Shown one piece after another: positions 40,631-49,788 of a DNA stretch of 64,000 bases. The notes beneath the pieces are model-generated. The model was given only the letters and a program-made list of their open reading frames with translations. It made no database searches and was not told the origin of the DNA. Where the stretch lies: NCBI GenBank assembly GCA_022842625.1, contig JALHPG010000001.1, forward strand, positions 1 through 64,000. Direction: 5' to 3'. A program made the position numbers and the translations under genes. Every line of letters begins with the position of its first letter. Within the stretch, counting starts at the first letter, position 1. Origin of the DNA: Bacteroidia bacterium (GTDB lineage Bacteria; Bacteroidota; Bacteroidia; B-17B0; Aurantibacillaceae).

Positions 40631-40669
40631 ATGCGAAAAATTAACAGAATAAATAAAAAATCAAAAAAC

Positions 40670-41710
40670 ATGAAAACAATTGAATTACAAAAAACACAGT
40701 ATCGATCCTTATTGGATGAATTAGAAACAGAAAAAGCAATTTCATTGGTGAAATCTTATTTCGAAAAAAACCTCTCAAGTAGCTTAAACTTAATAAAAGT
40801 AGAAGCTCCCTTATTGGTTAAAAAAGGTACAGGAATTAACGACGACTTAAATGGCATTGAAAATGCCGTATCAGTTAAAGTAAAAGAAATGCCGGATCAA
40901 GCAGTTGAAATAGTACATTCATTAGCAAAATGGAAACGCTCAAAACTCGCGCGGTTAAAGGCACACGCAGGAATAGGTTTATACACTAACATGAAAGCCT
41001 TAAGACCTGATGAAGATCTATCAGCCGTTCACAGTGTTTATGTTGATCAATGGGATTGGGAAAAAGTGATCTTATTAAACAACAGAAACCTTACTTATTT
41101 AGAACACATTGTAAGCGCTATTTACAAAGGTATAATTGAAACTGAAAGGTATATTGCATCTGTTTTTCCCGCAATAAAACCTTATTTGCCAAATTCAATT
41201 TCATTTATTCATTCAGAGGATCTTCAAAAATTATATCCGTCACTTAGTCCAAAAGAAAGAGAGAATGAGATATGCAAACAAAAAGGTGCAGTATTTATTA
41301 TTGGCATTGGTGGCGATCTGGCAGATGGAAAAAAGCACGATGGAAGAGCTCCGGATTATGACGATTGGATCACAGAAACATCAAGTGGAAAAAGAGGATT
41401 AAACGGTGATATTTTAGTTTGGAATAAAGTTTTAGGAAGAGCCTTTGAAATTTCCTCAATGGGAATTAGAGTTAGTGCCGAATCACTAAAAGAACAATTG
41501 TATTTAAGCGAAGCAGAAGATCGTTTGAAGTTAGATTGGCACCAACAATTAATTAACGGAGAATTACCCTACACTATTGGAGGCGGCATTGGCCAATCGA
41601 GGTTAGTAATGTTACTGCTACAAAAAAAACACATTGGCGAAGTGCAAAGTAGTATTTGGCCAAATGAATTAATTAATGATCTAAAAAAACAAAACATAAA
41701 CTTATTATAA
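40670..41710 (+). CDS. asnA: aspartate-ammonia ligase (asparagine synthetase A)
   Basis: VVHSLAKWKR-like block, GLYTNMKALRPDEDLSAVHSVYVDQWDWEKV, RAPDYDDW, LNGDILVWN, SSMGIRV, TIGGGIGQSRL. Confidence 0.96.
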   Translation: MKTIELQKTQYRSLLDELETEKAISLVKSYFEKNLSSSLNLIKVEAPLLVKKGTGINDDLNGIENAVSVKVKEMPDQAVEIVHSLAKWKRSKLARLKAHAGIGLYTNMKALRPDEDLSAVHSVYVDQWDWEKVILLNNRNLTYLEHIVSAIYKGIIETERYIASVFPAIKPYLPNSISFIHSEDLQKLYPSLSPKERENEICKQKGAVFIIGIGGDLADGKKHDGRAPDYDDWITETSSGKRGLNGDILVWNKVLGRAFEISSMGIRVSAESLKEQLYLSEAEDRLKLDWHQQLINGELPYTIGGGIGQSRLVMLLLQKKHIGEVQSSIWPNELINDLKKQNINLL

Positions 41711-41711
41711 T

Positions 41712-42581
41712 ATGAGAAACCATTTAATAGCCATCCAAGGCTCAGTAGCATCGTTTCATGATCTAGCAGCAAAAAAATATTTCGGCGAAGAAGTCTCAAC
41801 TTTAGAATGCGGTTCGTTTAAAGAAGTCTGCGATAAAATAGCCAACAATAAAGTCGACTATGGTATTATTGCAATAGAGAATAAAATTGCAGGAAGCATC
41901 TTATTAAACTATCAGTTAATAGAAACGTATGACCTAAAAATAATTGGTGAAATTTATTTACCAATTGAGTTAAAGCTCTTGGCTAAACCCGGTGCTAAAC
42001 TAAAAGATATAACTGAAATAATTTCGCATCCGATGGCCTTAGGCCAAAGTCAAGCCTTTCTTTCACAACATGAAAACATTGTTGTTACTGAATACAAAGA
42101 CACGGCATCGTGTGCAAAATTAGTGTCTGAAGACACTTCAGGAAAACTCTCAGTTATTGGAGGGCCTGCAATTGCTGGGCAATATAATTTGGAAGTGATA
42201 GTTGAAAATGTCAGTGATATAAGTCAAAACTTCACCCGTTTTTATATTTTAAGTAAAGGCGAAGATTATGTTAGCGATCCCAATAAGGCATCTGTAACCT
42301 TGCAAACAAATAACGAACCAGGGAAACTGTGTGATGTGCTAGTAATTCTAAAAAAACACAACTTAAATTTAACTAAAATTCAGAGCGTTCCCATTCCAAA
42401 TAATTCAAACGCTTATTCGTTTCATTTAGATATTGAGTTTGAGTATAAAGATCAATTTGAAAAAACTATTAATGATTTAAAAAAAGAAATTCACTATATA
42501 AAAATATTGGGCATTTATAAAACTGAAAATAAAAGAACAACTGAAAAAAATAAATTGATCCTTCAAAACCATTTAAATTAA
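41712..42581 (+). CDS. pheA: prephenate dehydratase with C-terminal ACT domain
   Basis: IQGSVASFHDLAA, DYGIIAIENKIAGSI, ISHPMALGQ, NFTRFYIL, LQTNNEPGKLCDVL. Confidence 0.93.
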   Translation: MRNHLIAIQGSVASFHDLAAKKYFGEEVSTLECGSFKEVCDKIANNKVDYGIIAIENKIAGSILLNYQLIETYDLKIIGEIYLPIELKLLAKPGAKLKDITEIISHPMALGQSQAFLSQHENIVVTEYKDTASCAKLVSEDTSGKLSVIGGPAIAGQYNLEVIVENVSDISQNFTRFYILSKGEDYVSDPNKASVTLQTNNEPGKLCDVLVILKKHNLNLTKIQSVPIPNNSNAYSFHLDIEFEYKDQFEKTINDLKKEIHYIKILGIYKTENKRTTEKNKLILQNHLN

Positions 42582-43672
42582 TGAAAACAACATTAGAAGA
42601 GATAAGAACCGAGATCGTAAATGATAATCCTTTGCTAAAAAAAGGACTAATTATTGCAGGGCCCTGCAGTGCAGAAAGTGAAGATCAACTGATCAAAACC
42701 GCAATTGAATTGGCACAATTAGGAAAAACAGATGTGTTAAGGGCCGGCATATGGAAACCAAGAACCAATCCGGGTGGCTTTGAAGGAGTTGGTACTAAAG
42801 GCTTGTCGTGGTTATTAAATGCCAAACGAATTACAAATTTAAAAACTGCTGTAGAGGTGGCAACATCCAAACACGTTGAGGATGCATTAAGTTTTGATGT
42901 AGATGTTTTATGGGTGGGGGCACGTACAACCGTTAATCCTTTTAGCGTTCAGCAAATTTCTGATGCTCTTAAAGGAACAGATCAAACTGTACTGATCAAA
43001 AACCCGGTAAATCCCGATATAAAATTATGGATAGGCGCCATTGAACGTTTACAAAAATCAGGAATAAAAAAAATAGGTCTTATCCATAGGGGCTTTTCCT
43101 CTTATGGCAATACCGAATATAGAAACACACCTATGTGGCAAATTCCTATTGAAATGAAACGCTTGTTTCCCGAGCTGCCTATGATCTGTGATCCTTCGCA
43201 TATTTGCGGCAACACACATGGATTATTAGCTGTCTCACAAAAAAGTGTCAATTTAGATTATGACGGCCTGATCATAGAAACACACTATGCTCCCGAAATA
43301 GCTTTAACCGATAAAGGTCAACAAATAACGCCACAGGAATTATCTGATCTATTAGATAAATTGATCATAAAAAAATCCAGATCCGATGAAGAAACTTTTT
43401 TAAAACCGTTAGAGAATCTGCGCGAACAAATTAATGATCTGGATGAGGAGTTAATTTCATTGATATCTAACAGAATGAAAATTGCGAAAGAAATTGGCAC
43501 GATAAAGAAAAAAAGTAATATAACGGTCTTGCAATCTTCAAGGTATAATGAAATTTTAGAACGTTTAAATAAAAAAGGAGAAAAATTAGGGTTAAGCGAG
43601 CAATTTATAAGATCTTATATGGAGGCAATTCATATAGAAAGCATTCGAACGCAAAACATAATTGGTCAATAA
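42581..43672 (+). CDS. bifunctional DAHP synthase / chorismate mutase (type II)
   Basis: LIIAGPCSAESEDQ, RAGIWKPRTNPGGFEG, CDPSHICG; C-terminal LREQINDLDEELISLISNRMKIAKEIG. Confidence 0.94.
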   Translation: MKTTLEEIRTEIVNDNPLLKKGLIIAGPCSAESEDQLIKTAIELAQLGKTDVLRAGIWKPRTNPGGFEGVGTKGLSWLLNAKRITNLKTAVEVATSKHVEDALSFDVDVLWVGARTTVNPFSVQQISDALKGTDQTVLIKNPVNPDIKLWIGAIERLQKSGIKKIGLIHRGFSSYGNTEYRNTPMWQIPIEMKRLFPELPMICDPSHICGNTHGLLAVSQKSVNLDYDGLIIETHYAPEIALTDKGQQITPQELSDLLDKLIIKKSRSDEETFLKPLENLREQINDLDEELISLISNRMKIAKEIGTIKKKSNITVLQSSRYNEILERLNKKGEKLGLSEQFIRSYMEAIHIESIRTQNIIGQ

Positions 43673-43709
43673 ATTACTTTAAATCATTTATTTTCATTTA
43701 ACTTTGGGT

Positions 43710-44771
43710 ATGTATTTAATTAAATCAAATGGCTACGATGTAGAAATTGGAATAAAAATTTTTAAATCCATTTCTTCATTAATTACTAAAAAAAAATATT
43801 CCTCGCATTTTATAATTTGCGATGAAAACACATTTCAGTTTTGTTTGCCAAATTTAATAAGCAACTGCCCTAAATTGCGCGAAGCTCATATTATAGAATT
43901 AGAAAGCGGTGAGGCAAGCAAGTCGCTTGAATTTAGTGCACATGTATGGCAAACACTTATAGAAAATAAAGCAGATAAAAATTCTTTGGTTGTTAATTTA
44001 GGTGGCGGCGTAGTAAGTGACTTAGGTGGTTTTTGCGCTTCAACCTATAAACGTGGCATTGATTTTATTAATATACCAACCACTCTGCTTTCAATGGCAG
44101 ACGCAAGCGTTGGCGGAAAAACAGGAATTGATTTTTCAGGCTTGAAAAATTCTATAGGCACTTTTACCCAGCCTAAAGGAGTATTTATTGATCCGGATTT
44201 TTTAGAAACGCTTCCTAGTCGCCACTTTCAAAACGGTTTAGCTGAGATCTTTAAAATAGCTCTTATTTGTGATAAAAAATTCTGGAACGAATTAAAAACT
44301 GCAGATGTTAAGGTTGCTGCCAAGGACATAATTGCAAAAGGAGTAGCTCTAAAAAATAAAATAGTTTCAAAAGATCCTTTTGATAATGGTATTAGAAAAA
44401 CCTTAAACTTTGGACATACCATTGGCCATGCAATAGAATCAATGCTCTTGGGAAGCAGTAATGAATTATTACACGGCGAAGCAATTGTAATTGGTATGTT
44501 GATCGAAAGTCATTTGTCCTACCAAAAAAAATTATTTTCAAAAAATGAATTAGATGAGGTATTAAATGTTTTTAAAAATGTTTTTCAACCAAATAAAATT
44601 AATGATCTTAATTTGGATTCTATTTTTGAATTGATGAAAAATGATAAAAAGTCAACAAACAATAAATTTCAATTCGCATTGATCGATAAGATCGGCTCTT
44701 GTAAATTTGATTTAGCTGTAAGCGACCTGCAAATTAAAAAAGCAATTGAATTTTATAACACCTCTTTTTAA
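43710..44771 (+). CDS. aroB: 3-dehydroquinate synthase
   Basis: LVVNLGGGVVSDLGGFCASTYKRGIDFINIPTTLLSMADASVGGKTGID; ATG 43710 preferred to TTG 43704. Confidence 0.97.
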   Translation: MYLIKSNGYDVEIGIKIFKSISSLITKKKYSSHFIICDENTFQFCLPNLISNCPKLREAHIIELESGEASKSLEFSAHVWQTLIENKADKNSLVVNLGGGVVSDLGGFCASTYKRGIDFINIPTTLLSMADASVGGKTGIDFSGLKNSIGTFTQPKGVFIDPDFLETLPSRHFQNGLAEIFKIALICDKKFWNELKTADVKVAAKDIIAKGVALKNKIVSKDPFDNGIRKTLNFGHTIGHAIESMLLGSSNELLHGEAIVIGMLIESHLSYQKKLFSKNELDEVLNVFKNVFQPNKINDLNLDSIFELMKNDKKSTNNKFQFALIDKIGSCKFDLAVSDLQIKKAIEFYNTSF

Positions 44772-46033
44772 TGTTAGTACTTTCTGCTCCCAATAAAATA
44801 GTTAATACAACCATTAAACTTACGGGCTCAAAAAGCATAAATAACCGTTTATTAGTTTTAAACGAAGTACTTGATCTTGATCTACATTTTCAAAACAGAT
44901 CAACTTCTGAAGACACCCTGCTTTTACAAAATGCACTTTTAAGTATAAAAGATAAAACAAGTGCCACTATTGATGTTCACCATGCCGGAACAGACATGCG
45001 TTTTTTAACCGCCTATTTATCTACAAAAAAAGGCGAATGGATTTTAACCGGCTCTGAACGTATGAAGGAACGTCCGATCGGAGATCTTGTTAGGGCCTTA
45101 AGATCTTTAGGCGCCGAAATTACATTTTTGGAAAAAGAAAATTTTCCGCCTCTAAAAATATCAGGTAAAACTTTAGAGGGCGGTAAAATAGAAATTGATG
45201 GAAGTGTTAGCAGTCAATTTATTTCGGCTTTATTATTAATTGCCCCTACTTTTGAAAATGGCTTAGAGCTAACTTTAAAAAACGATATAGTTTCCTGGCC
45301 ATATATTCAAATGACCTTAGATGCTTTATCTGAATTTGGATTAAATGTTTCAACCGTTTTAAATACGATCAAAATTTCAAAAGCAACTACAAAAAATGCT
45401 AAGGGTAAAAGTTTTGAGGTGGAATCAGATTGGTCATCGGCATCGTATTGGTTTAGCATTGTTGCATTAAGTAAAAATGCAGAAATAAAATTAACCGGTT
45501 TAAAAGACAGCTCCTCACAAGCAGATTCTGTTTTACCTCAACTCTACAAACAACTAGGGGTTAACACCCAATTTAAAAACAATGAGCTGGTTCTTTCAAA
45601 AAACGAAGAAAAGATCTCAGGGTTTGAATACGATTTTACAAATTGTCCGGATATAGCGCAAACTATCGCTGTTACATGTTTTGGCTTAGGAATAAAAGCA
45701 AAATTAACTGGACTAAAAACTTTAAAACTGAAAGAAAGCGATAGAATTGTTGCTTTAAAAACAGAATTAGAAAAATTTGGGGCTATTGTGGAAATAACAG
45801 ATAACTCAATTGGGATAAAAGATTCAGGATACAAGACACAAGACTCCCCAATTGAGTCTAACGACTTACTACTAGAAACCTATAACGATCACCGCATGGC
45901 CATGAGTTTTGCCCCACTGGCACTGCGTTACGAGCAACTTTTCATCCAAAACTCCGAAGTGGTTACTAAATCTTATCCTTTATTTTGGGAAGATTTGAAA
46001 TCAGTAGGTTTTAGTGTAAATTTGCAGCCATAA
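44771..46033 (+). CDS. aroA: 3-phosphoshikimate 1-carboxyvinyltransferase (EPSP synthase)
   Basis: GSKSINNRLLVL, HAGTDMRFLTAYLS, SSQFISALLL, LKESDRI, YNDHRMAMSFAPLAL. Confidence 0.96.
   Translation: MLVLSAPNKIVNTTIKLTGSKSINNRLLVLNEVLDLDLHFQNRSTSEDTLLLQNALLSIKDKTSATIDVHHAGTDMRFLTAYLSTKKGEWILTGSERMKERPIGDLVRALRSLGAEITFLEKENFPPLKISGKTLEGGKIEIDGSVSSQFISALLLIAPTFENGLELTLKNDIVSWPYIQMTLDALSEFGLNVSTVLNTIKISKATTKNAKGKSFEVESDWSSASYWFSIVALSKNAEIKLTGLKDSSSQADSVLPQLYKQLGVNTQFKNNELVLSKNEEKISGFEYDFTNCPDIAQTIAVTCFGLGIKAKLTGLKTLKLKESDRIVALKTELEKFGAIVEITDNSIGIKDSGYKTQDSPIESNDLLLETYNDHRMAMSFAPLALRYEQLFIQNSEVVTKSYPLFWEDLKSVGFSVNLQP
45804..45857. repeat. 11-bp perfect inverted repeat flanking a 32-nt insert inside aroA
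   Basis: ACTCAATTGGG (45804-45814) ... CCCAATTGAGT (45847-45857). Confidence 0.8.
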
Positions 46034-46873
46034 ATGGCATTTTTCGGTTCAGATAAAACAACACAAACAGAAGGCACCCAAATGTCTTTTCTTCAGCATT
46101 TAGAAGAATTTCGTTGGCATTTGGTTAGGAGTGCTGCTGTAATTGCACTTTTTGCGATTACTGCGTTTTGCTTAAACGATTTTGTTTTTGATACAGTTAT
46201 TTTTGGACCACTTCGTCAGGATTTTATTTCCTATAAAGTATTATGCGAGTTGGGCCATAAGATAGGTGCCGGCGATGTAATGTGCATGACCATAAAACCT
46301 GCACATCTTCAAACCTTAAGTGCATCCGAACAATTCTTTAATCACATGTGGATCTCTTTTTTATGCGGAATAATTCTTGGTTTCCCTTTTGTATTATGGG
46401 AATTCTGGAAATTTGTTCGTCCTGCATTAAAAAATAAAGAAATTGGTCCGGTAAAAATATTTGTAGTAATTGCTTCTATATTATTTTTGATAGGCATTTT
46501 TTTCGGGTACTTTTTACTGTTTCCAATGAGCTATAATTTCTTGGTTAATTATCAGGTTTCATCTAGTGGAATTGTTCAAACACAAAATACATTTGATGAT
46601 TACATCTCGTTAATTAGCACAATGACATTAGTTGCCGGAATAATTTTTGAGATGCCAATTTTGGTTTATTTTTTAACCCGAATGACATTATTAACTCCTG
46701 AGTTTATGCGCAAGTACCGTAAACATGCGGTGATAATTATTTTAATTGCTGCAGCAGTTATTACTCCCAGCCCCGATGTTACTTCACAAATGGTGGTTGC
46801 CATACCAATGTATTTGTTGTACGAATTAAGTGTATTCGTTTCGGCATGGGTAATAAAAAAACATAATTTATAG
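46034..46873 (+). CDS. tatC: twin-arginine translocase subunit TatC
   Basis: MSFLQHLEEFRWHLVRS, PFVLWEFWKFVRPALKNKE, FGYFLLFP, ITPSPDVTSQ. Confidence 0.96.
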   Translation: MAFFGSDKTTQTEGTQMSFLQHLEEFRWHLVRSAAVIALFAITAFCLNDFVFDTVIFGPLRQDFISYKVLCELGHKIGAGDVMCMTIKPAHLQTLSASEQFFNHMWISFLCGIILGFPFVLWEFWKFVRPALKNKEIGPVKIFVVIASILFLIGIFFGYFLLFPMSYNFLVNYQVSSSGIVQTQNTFDDYISLISTMTLVAGIIFEMPILVYFLTRMTLLTPEFMRKYRKHAVIIILIAAAVITPSPDVTSQMVVAIPMYLLYELSVFVSAWVIKKHNL

Positions 46874-47835
46874 TGCTAAAAAGTAAACCACTAAAATATT
46901 CGCTTATTATATTTTGGGTAGTTTATCACTCTGTATTATTTAGTAGGCCATTAAAAGAGGTTTTAAATTTTGGCTCAAATCCGGGTAATTTAAAACTGTT
47001 TTCATTTAACGATTCGTTATCAAATAAAAAGCCCATTGTGTTTGTTTTACATGGCTGCAATCAAAATGCCGATGCGATAGAGGAGTTAAGCGACTGGAAA
47101 AAACTTGCCGTAAAACATGATTTTGTGCTTTTTTATCCGCAACAAAAATTAATTAATAATCCTTCACTTTGTTTTAACTGGTTCTTAGAAAGTGATATTA
47201 ATAAGAACGGCGAGTGTTTATCTATTTATCAAATGACACGTTATGCCATTGACTCCTTAAAAGTAGATTCAACCAGATTGTTTTTTTATGGCTTATCAGC
47301 CGGAGCATGCATGACAGAGGTTTTTTGTGCCAATTATCCTTGGTTGGTAAATACTGCGGCAGTTTGTGCCGGAATACCTTACAAGGCAGTAACAGGTATT
47401 GAGGCTATAAATTTATTAGGGAAAACTAGAATAAAAACTTCAAATGAATGGGGTGATTTAGTTAGAAACCAAAATACATTATATACCGGAAAATATCCTC
47501 GCATAATAATTGCACACGGCACCGAAGATTTTATAACAGATTATGGCTACGCAAATGAAATTATAAAACAATGGACAAACGTTAATGGTATAAAGAGCAG
47601 CCCAAGCGATAGCATCCTAAAATTTGAAAATAACGATAAGGTAAAACGTTTTGTTTACAATGCCCCGAAACGCAAGGAAACAGTAGTTTTTTATGACATC
47701 CTAGGAATAAGTCATCAGTTGCCTGTTAATGTTGGTGAGGGTGAAAAACAAGGCGGGAAAGACAAATTATTCTCGGCAAACATTAATTTTTTTCTTACAT
47801 ATTACATTGCTAAAGATTTTGGTTTAATAAAATAA
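46873..47835 (+). CDS. PHB depolymerase / esterase-like alpha/beta hydrolase
   Basis: VFVLHGCNQNAD, FFYGLSAGACMTEV, IIAHGTEDFITDY; GTG start. Confidence 0.82.
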   Translation: MLKSKPLKYSLIIFWVVYHSVLFSRPLKEVLNFGSNPGNLKLFSFNDSLSNKKPIVFVLHGCNQNADAIEELSDWKKLAVKHDFVLFYPQQKLINNPSLCFNWFLESDINKNGECLSIYQMTRYAIDSLKVDSTRLFFYGLSAGACMTEVFCANYPWLVNTAAVCAGIPYKAVTGIEAINLLGKTRIKTSNEWGDLVRNQNTLYTGKYPRIIIAHGTEDFITDYGYANEIIKQWTNVNGIKSSPSDSILKFENNDKVKRFVYNAPKRKETVVFYDILGISHQLPVNVGEGEKQGGKDKLFSANINFFLTYYIAKDFGLIK

Positions 47836-47837
47836 TT

Positions 47838-48179
47838 ATGAGTAAACAAGTAGAAGAGTTTAATCACTATCGCTCTAAAATGAACGAAGTGATCTTAGAA
47901 AAAGACAATTTGGTAATAAAAAGATTGTTTAATTTAGATACGCAAACGTATTCTGAAGGCGCTTTAAACGTAAAGACAAAAGAATTGCTTGGCTTGGTTG
48001 CGAGTATGGTGTTGCGTTGTGATGATTGCATCAAATACCACCTGTTAAAATGTAAAGAGCAAAATTGCACTACCGAAGAAATTTACGAAGTGTTTGCGGT
48101 AGCAAATATTGTTGGCGGTACAATTGTTATTCCGCACACTCGCCGTGGCGCTGAGTTTTGGGAAGAATTAAATAAGTAA
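47838..48179 (+). CDS. carboxymuconolactone decarboxylase family protein (AhpD-like)
   Basis: LGLVASMVLRCDDCIKYHLLKC. Confidence 0.88.
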   Translation: MSKQVEEFNHYRSKMNEVILEKDNLVIKRLFNLDTQTYSEGALNVKTKELLGLVASMVLRCDDCIKYHLLKCKEQNCTTEEIYEVFAVANIVGGTIVIPHTRRGAEFWEELNK

Positions 48180-48185
48180 AAATTA

Positions 48186-48214
48186 AAAAGCCATTTCGTA
48201 ATGAAATGGCTTTT
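48186..48214. terminator. bidirectional intrinsic terminator
   Basis: AAAAGCCATTTC-GTAAT-GAAATGGCTTTT between convergent genes. Confidence 0.85.
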
Positions 48215-48218
48215 AAAA

Positions 48219-49109
48219 TTAATTGACCGCGTCTAATTTTTTCTTAGTTTCTGCAACTACTTTTTTCTGAGTTTCAATTTCAGATTTTTTTTTCGTCTGA
48301 TCTTCTTCGTTGGTTTTTATTTCCTTTTCTGCTTTTTTAATTTTCTTATTATAATCTTCAATATCGCCTTGCAGATTTTTCTTGTCCTTCTCAGAGTCCT
48401 TTAATTGGTCTTCCAGTTTTTCAAGTATCTTTTGTGAAGATTTTGCCTGCTCGTTTACCGCACCGGAACTGGCATCTACCACCTTTTTCTGGATCTTTAC
48501 TTCCGACTTTTTCTTTTCTATTTCAACATCTTTATCAATAATTTCTTTTTCAGCCTTGGTTATTTTCTTTTTATAATCAACTATATCTTCATTCAACTCC
48601 TTATTTTCTTTCTCAAGATCTTTTTGCTGATCTTCCAATTTTGCTTGTTGTTTTTCTGCAGATTTAACAAGTCCTGAAATTGGCTCCTTTGTCATCTTAA
48701 TAGCAAACTCTTTCACCATTTTTTCAACGAATTTAAACTTATCTCTGTCTGCCGAAGAAGTTAAATAAGTGCCGCCAAGATCAACTGCCACGCTCATTTT
48801 TAAAGTTTTTGTTTTTTTATCTTCTTCAAATTTCGCATAAAAATCTACCGGATTATTGCCCCAGTCTTTGATTAATATATTATCTCCAAAAACCTCGTTA
48901 TCACTTTCCTTTACCTTTTCGTATTTATATTCCTTAAGCACTTTTTTCCATTCGCCGATCACATCATTAGCGTTGTTTTCATAAATGGTAGTAACCACAG
49001 CGTTTTGACTGCCGGTGCTAAACTTTTCGTTGGACTCTTTAGTATTAATTGATTGAGAAAACGCGAATGCTGCAAAGCAAATTGCGGTAACTGTAAATAA
49101 TTTTTTCAT
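48219..49109 (-). CDS. secreted coiled-coil protein
   Basis: Signal peptide; repeated Lys/Glu-rich heptads (KKITKAEKEIIDKDVEIEKKKSEVKIQKKVV / KKIKKAEKEIKTNEEDQTKKKSEIETQKKVV). Confidence 0.7.
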   Translation of the reverse strand: MKKLFTVTAICFAAFAFSQSINTKESNEKFSTGSQNAVVTTIYENNANDVIGEWKKVLKEYKYEKVKESDNEVFGDNILIKDWGNNPVDFYAKFEEDKKTKTLKMSVAVDLGGTYLTSSADRDKFKFVEKMVKEFAIKMTKEPISGLVKSAEKQQAKLEDQQKDLEKENKELNEDIVDYKKKITKAEKEIIDKDVEIEKKKSEVKIQKKVVDASSGAVNEQAKSSQKILEKLEDQLKDSEKDKKNLQGDIEDYNKKIKKAEKEIKTNEEDQTKKKSEIETQKKVVAETKKKLDAVN

Positions 49110-49127
49110 TTTAAATAATTTAAAGAT

Positions 49128-49364
49128 TTATTCAATGTCCCAAACACTTTTGCGCTTGCGAGATTTGAATGGTTTAAAATAATTTTTGTGTTCCAATATA
49201 AAAGCCATAATAAAATAAATAATAATAGGGCTCCCGAAAGTAAAAAACGATAAATAGATAAAATACATACGCACATCAGTGGTTTTAATGCCAAGCAATT
49301 TGCCCCACCATTCGCAAACACCAAATGCCTGTTGCTCAAACCACTGTACTATCTTTTTTATCAT
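49128..49364 (-). CDS. PspC-domain small membrane protein
   Basis: FGVCEWWGKLLGIKTTDVRMYFIYLSFFTFGSPIIIYFIMAFILE. Confidence 0.75.
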   Translation of the reverse strand: MIKKIVQWFEQQAFGVCEWWGKLLGIKTTDVRMYFIYLSFFTFGSPIIIYFIMAFILEHKNYFKPFKSRKRKSVWDIE

Positions 49365-49470
49365 ATAGCAAAAGTATAAAAAATTAATGCCGGTATAACC
49401 TGCAACTAGGTTTTATTTTCAATAAAAGACGAATTATTTTGATAGCTTTACGCCAACCATTTATAAAATT

Positions 49471-49779
49471 ATGAAAATAAATCTCTTACTGCTGTTGTGT
49501 CCTCTACTATTATCAATTACTTCTTGCAAAAAAACCTACACTTGCAATTGTAACACCACCTATACTTTTAAAAACACCAACGGAAGTTTTTCCTCAGTGG
49601 TAATTCCAGCAAACGGCACAGCCTATAACGAGAAAATGAAGCAAAAACAAGCCTACGCTGCATGTAAACATGAACAAACTGGCATACAAACCAATTTTAC
49701 AAATGGTATTACTGATAACGGAAGATATCCGCTAGTTTCCGGTGAATCAATTGTTTCTAATTGTGTAATAACGAACTAA
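49471..49779 (+). CDS. small lipoprotein (paralog of the next gene)
   Basis: Lipobox ITSCKKTYTCNCNTT; NEKMKQKQAYAACKHE. Confidence 0.7.
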   Translation: MKINLLLLLCPLLLSITSCKKTYTCNCNTTYTFKNTNGSFSSVVIPANGTAYNEKMKQKQAYAACKHEQTGIQTNFTNGITDNGRYPLVSGESIVSNCVITN

Positions 49780-49788
49780 AACCAGAAA

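Noticed and set aside
43699-43706. TAACTTTG promoter-like box immediately before aroB
   Set aside because: Only 3 nt before the aroB ATG, so initiation would fall at or beyond the start codon; T-rich context makes chance matches to TAnnTTTG common.
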